From Mycosynbacter sp964593465 (lineage in GTDB: Bacteria; Patescibacteriota; Saccharimonadia; Saccharimonadales; Saccharimonadaceae): 64,000 nucleotides of DNA. The translations under genes and the position numbers were made by a program. Under the pieces are notes generated by a model, which searched no databases, was not told the origin of the DNA, and saw only the letters and a list, made by a program, of their open reading frames with translations. Where the stretch lies: positions 62,001 through 126,000 of the forward strand of contig CAZQJY010000001.1 of assembly GCA_964593465.1 (NCBI GenBank), read 5' to 3'. The first letter of the stretch is position 1, and each line of letters begins with the position of its first letter. Below are positions 57,715 to 64,000 of the stretch, in pieces.

Positions 57715-58373
57715 TGCAATACGAGCCAGCTTACTACATCGGAAAATATCGTACTCATATATTTGTGACATTTATCGTGCTATTAGTGGCTATTATTAGT
57801 TTTGTTATATATACGCAGTGGCGAAATTCTATCGAGCGAGCCGGCAAGATTGCCGTGCCTGTAGAGGTAGCTCCACGAGATGCAAGTGTAAAATTAGGTG
57901 ATGATTCTATAACTAGTCGCGGCACAGCCTGGATTACACCAGGCGAATACGAGGTCGTGGTGACACGCGAGGGATTTAAATCACAAACACGTACAATTCG
58001 CGTATCCGAAGATGCTGAGCCATATATTTATATCGCACTCGCTGGCAACACAGACAAGGCAAAGAAGTGGCAAGAGTCGCACCAGTCGGAATACAAACGT
58101 CTCGAGCTACTCACAATTCAAAAATCGCGCGAATACAATACCAGGTTCAAGTCAAACAACCCAATTGTAAATATTTTACCAATCAAAGATCCGTATTATT
58201 CCATAGATTATCGCAATAATAATGACAAGAATATTGAGCTAATTATTTATGGCACATCACCGCAATATAGGCAGGTAGCTGTGGATTTCCTGCGCAAACA
58301 GGGATACGATCCGATAGACTACAAAGTGACATATGAGGGATTTAAAAATCCGCTAGGAAACAACGATGAATAG
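57714..58373 (+). CDS. membrane protein with PEGA-like domain, 219 aa
   Basis: TM (about 16-37, IFVTFIVLLVAIISFVIYTQW). Residues about 48-115 match a PEGA-type beta domain: VPVEVAPRDASVKLGDDS, GTAWITPGEYEVVVTREGFKSQTRTI. PEGA domains are surface-associated, often proposed to bind glycan or proteins. The C-terminal 100 residues are helical and polar. TAATG overlap with the previous gene shows coupling. Start ATG 57714. Confidence 0.75.
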   Translation: MQYEPAYYIGKYRTHIFVTFIVLLVAIISFVIYTQWRNSIERAGKIAVPVEVAPRDASVKLGDDSITSRGTAWITPGEYEVVVTREGFKSQTRTIRVSEDAEPYIYIALAGNTDKAKKWQESHQSEYKRLELLTIQKSREYNTRFKSNNPIVNILPIKDPYYSIDYRNNNDKNIELIIYGTSPQYRQVAVDFLRKQGYDPIDYKVTYEGFKNPLGNNDE

Positions 58374-58983
58374 TGTACGAGCTGGCAAGATTACTCGAAT
58401 GATACTCATTGTCATTGCTGTAACTGCATGTCTTTATGGTGTGTGGGCATATATATTTTCGTTTCAAACAGTCACTTTCACATTTGATGATAAGCTTGGC
58501 TACATAGAAATAGAGAATAGTAGTAAACAAAAATTGTACCCAAAAAACAATCAAGTCGCACGACTCAAAAAGGGTGAGTACACAGCCAAAAATATTGGCA
58601 AAAACATCACCAAAGATACACGAAAAATCACTATAGCCAGTGGTATACAGAGCGTAGAGACATCATTTAGCTATACCGAAAAATATTTAGAAAAGCTATA
58701 TGCAGCAGAAAAGGAAACTATCTACAAGGTACTTCTGCGTGAGTATCCAGAAATTAGCAAGTTGTATGTAATTCGCACAGACAGACTCTACGCTCGCGGT
58801 AATGTGTTTGGCGCGACACTCATTGCTAAAGATCAAAATAGTGATAATGCAGATACCTTGCGAGTAGTTATGCAAAAAAAATCCGATAGATGGGAAGTGC
58901 AATCCAAGCCGCCAACACCAATCCTTAGCGCAGCAGAATACCCGGATATACCGCGTGACGTCTTACTTAAAATCAACAATTAG
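58366..58983 (+). CDS. membrane protein, 205 aa
   Basis: TM (about 12-30, MILIVIAVTACLYGVWAYI) and an extracytoplasmic domain with short strand-rich N-part (VTFTFDDKLGYIEIENSSKQKLYP) and helical C-part. The pattern TFDDKLGYIEI...KKGEYTAKNI resembles its neighbour's PEGA region. Overlaps the previous gene by 8 nt. No family assigned. Last gene of the T4SS-linked locus, convergent with recF. Confidence 0.65.
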   Translation: MNSVRAGKITRMILIVIAVTACLYGVWAYIFSFQTVTFTFDDKLGYIEIENSSKQKLYPKNNQVARLKKGEYTAKNIGKNITKDTRKITIASGIQSVETSFSYTEKYLEKLYAAEKETIYKVLLREYPEISKLYVIRTDRLYARGNVFGATLIAKDQNSDNADTLRVVMQKKSDRWEVQSKPPTPILSAAEYPDIPRDVLLKINN

Positions 58984-58986
58984 TAG

Positions 58987-60027
58987 TTATTGAAGCTCTA
59001 TAACCGCAGCGCTATCGATACCCGTATAGGCATTTGTACTAGTAATAAACATTTGATTACCTCGGCATTTTTCCGCCAAGCGTTGTTGTCGTGATTCGTC
59101 GAGCTCAGCAAACACATCATCAAGCAATACGATAGGTGAGAGGCCAGTAGACTCGGATGCAACATCTACTTCGATAAACTTGAGCGCCAGAATAATACTA
59201 CGGATCTCTCCGCGCGATGCTACCGCCACTGCAGGCGATCCATTAAACTCGGATACTATATCATGCCTGTGTGGACCGATACTTGTAAATCCTAGATAGG
59301 TGTCGCGTTCAAAATTTGTATGCAAGTCGTTCGTGAGCTTCTGTTCGATATTATCTATCATTGTGTGTGAATAATGGAGCGCTACAGCGTCATTTACCCC
59401 GGCAATAGTAGCATATGTATCGCCAAGTGACGTGTTTATGCGCTCTACCACTTGTGTACGTTCACGGATAATTTCGGCGCCATACTCTGCCAGCGACACA
59501 TCCCATATAAACACCTCATCGCGCGATATATTTGAACTTTTAAGTAGAGCATTGCGTTGTCTTAGCGCTCGTTCATATTTGCGTACTGTAGTAGGGTAGT
59601 GTGGGTTGAGCTGCGAGATAAACGTATCTATAAACTGTCGACGACGCGTTGGTGAACCATGAAGTAGGCGTAGTTCGTCTGGCTCAAAGAGTATTACGGG
59701 ATACTTTGCCCCAGGTGTCATGCGGTAGCTTTTTTTGCCGTTGATATCAAATTGCTTACGCCCAGACTGCTTAGTGCTATCAAATTTTATAGTGCGCACA
59801 TCATCACCAGCACTAACATCCACTCGCCACCATGTCTCGTCTCGTGCTAAAAAATCTACATCACTACCACGAAAAGAAGTGCCGCGAAGTGCGATATTAA
59901 GCGCTTCTAGAAGCGTTGTCTTGCCGGAGCCATTGCGTCCGGTAATCACGCTTACACGAGACGATATATCAAACCGCGCATCATTATGAGAGCGAGTGTG
60001 TTGGACGCGCAAGCTTGTTATGTTCAT
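58987..60027 (-). CDS. recF: DNA replication and repair protein RecF
   Basis: 346 residues. SMC-like ATPase that loads RecA at ssDNA gaps. Walker A GRNGSGKTTLLEAL (about 30-43), FEPDELRLLHGSPTRRRQFID, ABC-type signature around ASRGEIRSIILALKF, Walker B IVLLDDVFAELDESR (about 297-311). It starts 3 nt after the dnaN stop and so shares its operon, the usual dnaA-dnaN-recF order. Confidence 0.95.
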   Translation of the reverse strand: MNITSLRVQHTRSHNDARFDISSRVSVITGRNGSGKTTLLEALNIALRGTSFRGSDVDFLARDETWWRVDVSAGDDVRTIKFDSTKQSGRKQFDINGKKSYRMTPGAKYPVILFEPDELRLLHGSPTRRRQFIDTFISQLNPHYPTTVRKYERALRQRNALLKSSNISRDEVFIWDVSLAEYGAEIIRERTQVVERINTSLGDTYATIAGVNDAVALHYSHTMIDNIEQKLTNDLHTNFERDTYLGFTSIGPHRHDIVSEFNGSPAVAVASRGEIRSIILALKFIEVDVASESTGLSPIVLLDDVFAELDESRQQRLAEKCRGNQMFITSTNAYTGIDSAAVIELQ

Positions 60028-60030
60028 GTG

Positions 60031-61131
60031 CTAGCTCTTGAGCGGCATTACGATATGCTTGTAGTTTACTTTTTTCTCGTCACTCGTAAGAATCGTTGGC
60101 GCAAGCTTGCCAGAAAAGCTAAACACAACAGTATCGCCATCTACTACAGATAATGCTTCACTCAGATAACGCGAATTGAGCGTCACTGTGCCACCACCTG
60201 TCACAGCAGCATCAGCCTCGGAAGTGTTTTCACCCAATTCGGATGCCACAGAATGGAGTGATAATGTACCTGCATCTGCATCGGCGGTAATAGTCACACT
60301 GCCACCACTGTCGCGAGCAAATAGCCCAGATATTTTAGTGATTCGCACAAACTCAGCTTTTGGTAGTACAACACGTGTTTCCGTCTTCTCGGGTATGAGC
60401 TGACGATATGGCGGAAAGTTACCACTAATAAGCTGACTTGTCACCTCGGCTTCATCAATACAGAAGCGCACCTGTAATTCATCAAAAAGTATCTCAACTT
60501 CTTCTGTAGCCTCGCCAATAGTGCGCAGGACTTCTTGTAGGGTGGTGGTTGGTATAATAGCCGCAACCTCACTTGTCGTATCCACAAGCCATCGCTCTGC
60601 CAGGCGATATCCATCCGTACCAGCTAAATACAGTCCGCCTTCGTGAGAATGCCAGTATACACCCGTAAGAATTGGTCGTGTCGAATCATTTGATGTCGTG
60701 ATGATAGTCTGTGCGACCGCTTGCTTGAAGTCACTCGCTGCAATACGATAGCGTACTGCTACATCTTCTTCAACAACAGGTAGTTCAGGGAAGTCCTCAG
60801 CATCAAGTCCATTAATTACCGAGCTGTACTTGCCAGATGTAATATGCAGCTGAGTACCTTTTACTTTGAGTTCGATTGTATCTTTGGGTAGGCTTGATAC
60901 AAAATCAGTAATCAAGCGAGCGGGAACTGTAATAGATCCAGGTGTGACAATCTTCGTGCCAATAAACTGGGTTGAGGCAATTTCCATGTTCATCGCAGCC
61001 ACTAATAGGCGATTGCCATCTGTACGTAACAAAATGTTATTCAATATTGGAAGCTGGGTACGGCTACTTGCAACTCTACCCACTGCACTAAGTGCACGAG
61101 CTAAGTTTTCTTGGAGGACAGATAGTTCCAT
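60031..61131 (-). CDS. dnaN: DNA polymerase III beta clamp
   Basis: 366 residues, three tandem clamp folds. MELSVLQENLARALSAVGRVASSRTQLPILNNILL and the closing YKHIVMPLKS are typical; the sliding clamp dimer tethers Pol III. Start ATG 61131 is read with AGGATAAAT upstream. It is downstream of dnaA and upstream of recF on the minus strand. Confidence 0.96.
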   Translation of the reverse strand: MELSVLQENLARALSAVGRVASSRTQLPILNNILLRTDGNRLLVAAMNMEIASTQFIGTKIVTPGSITVPARLITDFVSSLPKDTIELKVKGTQLHITSGKYSSVINGLDAEDFPELPVVEEDVAVRYRIAASDFKQAVAQTIITTSNDSTRPILTGVYWHSHEGGLYLAGTDGYRLAERWLVDTTSEVAAIIPTTTLQEVLRTIGEATEEVEILFDELQVRFCIDEAEVTSQLISGNFPPYRQLIPEKTETRVVLPKAEFVRITKISGLFARDSGGSVTITADADAGTLSLHSVASELGENTSEADAAVTGGGTVTLNSRYLSEALSVVDGDTVVFSFSGKLAPTILTSDEKKVNYKHIVMPLKS

Positions 61132-61179
61132 AGTTGTTATTTATCCTTTCTTTTCTTTGTGTGTAGTTATAGTAGGGGG

Positions 61180-61392
61180 TGTGGATACGGTGGAAAAATA
61201 GTCTAAGTACAGAGGTGAAAGATGTGTAGTTGGTTGTTGAAAAAGTCTAGTAAAACTTGCGGATATAGTTGTGAAAAAGCTGTGTGTTTTGCACGATTTT
61301 TGTGCAAAGTATCGCAGTGCTGCATGATCTGTGGATATGGGTACACATTTTATCCAGCTAGTTGTGCGCAGTGAATACACATATTGTCCACA
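61180..61392. other. DnaA-box cluster between dnaA and dnaN
   Basis: TGTGGATAC (61180-61188), TGTGGATAT (61330-61338), TTATCCAGC (61350-61358) and TTGTCCACA (61384-61392), all near-matches (1-2 mismatches) to TTATCCACA. Confidence 0.6.
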
Positions 61393-61393
61393 A

Positions 61394-62764
61394 TTACGCA
61401 TAGAGTTGCTCCCGAATCTCGGCAACGTGTTCACGCACGATAAAGTCTAGTTTGGTGGCTTTTTCTATCTTTTCGACAGAATGCATAGCTGTTGTATGAT
61501 CCTTGCGGCCAAGTTCGCTTGCTATGATGGGAAAACTGAGGTGTAGCTCGCTTCGGAGCAGATACATAGCAATCTGACGCGGCAAGACGATGTGTTTGTC
61601 TCGCTTAGATCCACAGATTTCTGCCACAGGAATCTGAAAGTGCCGAGCAGTTTTATCGACAATCTGTTTGGCTGTGAGGTGGCGTGGTCGGGTTCGACGC
61701 ACGTTGCCCAGTAGTCCCTCGGCTGTAGAGATATCTGGCGTAACACCGCGCATCTCTGCATAGGCGAGTAGTTGATTGAGCGCACCTTCAAGCTCACGGA
61801 TATTTGTCTTAATGTTTTCCGCTAGGTATTCCACAGTCTCTTCGCCTAAATGTACGCCAGACATTTCAGCTTTGGCTTGGATGATGGCGCTACGCGTTTC
61901 AAAGTCCGGCATTTGTACATCGATAGTCATACCCCACTCGAATCGACTGCGTAAACGCTCTGTGAGCGTAGGGATGCTTTTGGGCGGCTTGTCGCTACTG
62001 ATGATAATTTGTTTGTTGGATTGATGGAGAGTGTTGAAGGTGTGGAAGAACTCCTCCTGAGTTTTCTCTTTACCGGCAATAAATTGCACGTCATCAACAA
62101 TCAACACATCGGCATTTCGATATGTATCAGCAACCTTTTTTTTATTGCGGATGGCTTCGGTAAATTCTTTAACAAAAGTATCGGTATTTATATAGACCAC
62201 ATTTTGCGAAGAATCCTTGGCTTTAATGGCGTTACCAACAGCCTGCATAAGGTGGGTTTTACCGAGCCCAACACCACCGTATAGAAAGAGAGGGTTGTAT
62301 TTTGTACCCGGCTGCTCGGCTACGGCTTGGCATGCAGTATATGCTAGGTCATTACTAGATCCAACAATAAAGTTTTCAAAAGAGTAGCGTGGGTTGAGCT
62401 GTGGCGTTGCCGTGCGCCTGTTTCCAGGCACAGTGAGTTGTATAGCATCTTCTAGCGCAGGGGTGGATCTATTGGCCGTAACCTCTCGGTTTACAACAGT
62501 ACGTTTACCCTTTGAGTTTACAACATAGTTGATTTTTTGTACGTCTATCCCGTTTTTTTCTAAAGCAGCTTTTACCTGGGAGTTGTACTTTGTCTGAAAT
62601 TGACGGATAGCAAAGCTATTCTGTACAGCAATTTCTACGTAGCCGTCATTAGCATCTACAAGTTCTGTAGTTTGAAACCACGTCGCAAAAATAGCTTTCG
62701 AAATAGACTTATCTAATTCTATTTCGCCTAATACACTTTGCCATAACGCATGAGTGGTTGCCAT
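61394..62764 (-). CDS. dnaA: chromosomal replication initiator DnaA
   Basis: 456 residues. Domain I (about 1-80, ALWQSVLGEIELDKSISKAIFATWF), a linker (80-120), AAA+ domain III (about 125-340) with Walker A GGVGLGKTHLMQAV, Walker B VLIVDDVQFI and sensor SRFEWGM, and the DNA-binding domain IV with DHTTAMHSVEKIE (about 430-442). Binds TTATCCACA boxes and opens the origin. ATG 62764 is chosen over the longer frame because the upstream stretch (34 codons) has no domain I similarity. A DnaA-box cluster lies on each side of the gene. Confidence 0.96.
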   Translation of the reverse strand: MATTHALWQSVLGEIELDKSISKAIFATWFQTTELVDANDGYVEIAVQNSFAIRQFQTKYNSQVKAALEKNGIDVQKINYVVNSKGKRTVVNREVTANRSTPALEDAIQLTVPGNRRTATPQLNPRYSFENFIVGSSNDLAYTACQAVAEQPGTKYNPLFLYGGVGLGKTHLMQAVGNAIKAKDSSQNVVYINTDTFVKEFTEAIRNKKKVADTYRNADVLIVDDVQFIAGKEKTQEEFFHTFNTLHQSNKQIIISSDKPPKSIPTLTERLRSRFEWGMTIDVQMPDFETRSAIIQAKAEMSGVHLGEETVEYLAENIKTNIRELEGALNQLLAYAEMRGVTPDISTAEGLLGNVRRTRPRHLTAKQIVDKTARHFQIPVAEICGSKRDKHIVLPRQIAMYLLRSELHLSFPIIASELGRKDHTTAMHSVEKIEKATKLDFIVREHVAEIREQLYA

Positions 62765-62858
62765 TGTAGCCGTACTCTCCCTATATTGAATTTGTACCTC
62801 GATACCTTGTAGTAGGGTTTCGAAGTGTTCTATATAAAAACTATAACGAAGTATATAG

Positions 62859-62951
62859 TTTTCCACAAGCTATAGGACGATGTAAAAAACTATCCAAAAA
62901 AGCTACAATTTATCCACATATCAGCAACAACATTAGTAATACTGTGGATAA
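62859..62951. other. candidate oriC between dnaA and rpmH
   Basis: Two perfect inverted DnaA boxes, TTATCCACA (62910-62918) and TGTGGATAA (62943-62951), plus a near match TTTTCCACA (62859-62867), in an AT-rich region between divergent dnaA and rpmH. This is the classical location of a bacterial origin. Confidence 0.75.
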
Positions 62952-63025
62952 ACTATACATAAATGAGGATAACTCGATAACTACAGTATGATTTTTACCG
63001 CCCTGCAAGTGCAAACAGGCATCTC

Positions 63026-63054
63026 TTGAAAAAACAACAAATATAGGGTACTAT
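63026..63054 (+). promoter_or_regulatory. rpmH promoter
   Basis: TTGAAA (63026-63031), 17 bp, TACTAT (63049-63054). ATG begins 9 nt later, so the leader is very short. Confidence 0.65.
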
Positions 63055-63063
63055 AGGACAGAT

Positions 63064-63201
63064 ATGCCAAAGCGAACACACCAACCACATACTCGTCATC
63101 GCGCACGCACGCACGGTTTTCGTGCTCGTGTTTCGACCAAAGCTGGTCGTGCGGTGATTAAGCGCCGCCGAATTAAAGGCCGCGCTCGCCTCACTGTCTA
63201 G
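63064..63201 (+). CDS. rpmH: 50S ribosomal protein L34
   Basis: 45 residues, MPKRTHQPHTRHRARTHGFR then GRAVIKRRRIKGRARLTV: the family has this basic composition and the conserved KRTxxP start and RAR..KGR end. Component of the large ribosomal subunit. First gene of the conserved rpmH-rnpA-yidC group and divergent from dnaA. A terminator hairpin follows at 63224-63262. Confidence 0.95.
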   Translation: MPKRTHQPHTRHRARTHGFRARVSTKAGRAVIKRRRIKGRARLTV

Positions 63202-63223
63202 TTTGACTTTTGAGGTATTCTAA

Positions 63224-63262
63224 ATAACTGTCTCGGGTTTAAGCTTGAGACAGTTATTTTTA
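63224..63262 (+). terminator. terminator after rpmH
   Basis: ATAACTGTCTC pairs with GAGACAGTTAT (63224-63234 and 63247-63257) followed by TTTTAATTG; 22 nt after the rpmH stop. Confidence 0.75.
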
Positions 63263-63308
63263 ATTGTAGTACGGCTACTAGTACCACAAGGTGGTATACT
63301 TTTTATAT

Positions 63309-63662
63309 ATGTTAGCTCAGAAAAATCGGTTTCATGGTCATGCGAGCCTTAAATATGTGTATCGCAATGGGCTTGTCTCGCGCTCGCGATTTTTTATTGT
63401 AAGAGTAACAGTAAATACCCGTCGAAAAGCACCACGATGCAGTGTGGTGGTAAGTAAAAAGGTTCTAAAAAGTGCGGTAGGACGCAATCGTATTCGACGT
63501 CGTGTGTACCATATCCTCCATGAGCAGCTTGTGACTTTTGATGGTAGTCAAGATGTAGTGGTGGGTGTTTGTCTATCTGAGGTGGCTTTTATGGATCACA
63601 TAGAGCTTAAAAAGCAGCTCACACAACAACTCAAAGAAGTGTCAGCTATCGCTACAAAGTAG
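63309..63662 (+). CDS. rnpA: ribonuclease P protein component
   Basis: 117 residues. Protein subunit that assists the RNase P RNA in tRNA 5' maturation. Contains the RNR-type signature RNRIRRRVYHILHEQ (about 63-77), and AQKNRFHGHASLKYVYRNG at the N-terminus. ATG 63309 lies 8 nt after a TGG-extended TATACT, so it is leaderless with its own promoter, separated from rpmH by the terminator. Confidence 0.93.
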   Translation: MLAQKNRFHGHASLKYVYRNGLVSRSRFFIVRVTVNTRRKAPRCSVVVSKKVLKSAVGRNRIRRRVYHILHEQLVTFDGSQDVVVGVCLSEVAFMDHIELKKQLTQQLKEVSAIATK

Positions 63663-63714
63663 CAAAAATGATATAATTAGCTGAGTTACAAGTAAAAAAG
63701 AAGTGTGAGTTTAC

Positions 63715-64000
63715 GTGAATCTAATTGATACTGTTATTATCCAACCTATATTTAACGCGCTAATGTTGATATATGGACTGATCCCTGGTGGTGATTTTGG
63801 GGTGGCCGTTATACTGTTTACGATTTTAGTACGTCTACTTATGTGGCCGCTTGTCAAAAAACAACTCCATCAAGTTAAGCTCATGCGTAAACTTCAGCCA
63901 GAGTTGGTAAAAATCAAGAAAAAAGCCAATGGTAACCGCCAGCAAGAAGGTATGATGCAGCTAGAGCTGTATAAGAAGCACAGTGTTAATCCTTTTCGTA
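63715..64000 (+). CDS. yidC: YidC/Oxa1 membrane insertase, 5' part (cut by window end)
   Basis: GTG 63715 opens the frame NLIDTVIIQPIFNALMLIYGL and runs off the right edge after about 95 codons. YidC inserts membrane proteins, alone or with Sec. Visible are TM1 (about 10-22), the conserved FGVAVILFTILVRLLMWPL helix and the following basic cytosolic loop KKQLHQVKLMRKLQPELVKIKKK, typical of Gram-positive-type YidC. A TATAAT with TG in front lies near 63671. Confidence 0.9.
   Translation, partial: MNLIDTVIIQPIFNALMLIYGLIPGGDFGVAVILFTILVRLLMWPLVKKQLHQVKLMRKLQPELVKIKKKANGNRQQEGMMQLELYKKHSVNPFR

Noticed and set aside
1..64000. rRNA genes, prophage, insertion sequences or CRISPR arrays
   Set aside because: No rRNA-like sequence, transposase, integrase or repeat array was recognised anywhere in the window.

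Overview
The window looks like a chromosomal stretch of a Candidatus Saccharibacteria (TM7, Patescibacteria/CPR) genome, including the replication-origin region at its right end. The reasons are the compact gene set, many genes with a promoter placed right at the start codon (leaderless), a FemAB/Mur-ligase wall-building set, a bifunctional PGI/PMI, a family of small type IV secretion (T4SS) pilin-like proteins, and the standard genetic code with TGA used as stop. This assignment rests on gene content and recalled family resemblance, not on a database search.

Layout. 1-8.6 kb: mscL, argS (with a 10-N assembly gap), pyrG, a GNAT acetyltransferase, zwf and several small unknowns. 7.7-13 kb: a deoxynucleotide module. 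nrdA (ATP-cone class I R1) and a Tyr-less nrdB are followed by a 57-residue ORF that ends in CLGCQ, resembling the redox tail that nrdA itself lacks, and by a fusion of a nucleoside-deoxyribosyltransferase-like domain with a DUF84 NTPase-like domain. Three promoters here carry an NrdR-box-like palindrome exactly in the 17-bp spacer. 13-16.5 kb: tRNA-Ser(CGA), tRNA-Arg(GCG), tRNA-Ser(GGA), a membrane protein and a frameshifted beta-helix surface protein. 16.5-33.5 kb: a MacB-like ABC exporter, PGI/PMI, groEL and groES under a CIRCE operator, a Mur ligase without a full N-terminal domain, tsaD-femAB, valS, rlmH, a HIT protein and tRNA-Ser(GCT). 33.6-59 kb: a T4SS-like locus. It has seven small two-TM pilin-like genes (one single, six in tandem on the minus strand), then on the plus strand VirB6-like, PrgI-like, a separate VirB4 N-domain protein, the VirB4 ATPase, and two paralogous cassettes of very large secreted or membrane cell-wall enzymes (M23 peptidases, SGNH + amidase + lysozyme + NlpC/P60, and beta-lactamase-like + lysozyme + NlpC/P60). 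comF, hsp20 and tRNA-Ser(TGA) sit beside it. 59-64 kb: recF-dnaN-dnaA on minus and rpmH-rnpA-yidC (cut by the window end) on plus, with DnaA boxes on both sides of dnaA.

How parts work together. The RNR genes, the small CxxC ORF and the nucleotide-sanitising fusion look like one regulon for dNTP supply. The T4SS locus combines an envelope channel, an ATPase and at least six wall-hydrolase or wall-binding domains, as expected for a machine crossing peptidoglycan, perhaps that of a host; no VirD4 or VirB11 is seen here. Promoters are unusually readable: TTGACT/A, 17 bp, then a TGC- or TGG-extended -10 (TAATAT or TATAMT), often 6-11 nt before the start codon.
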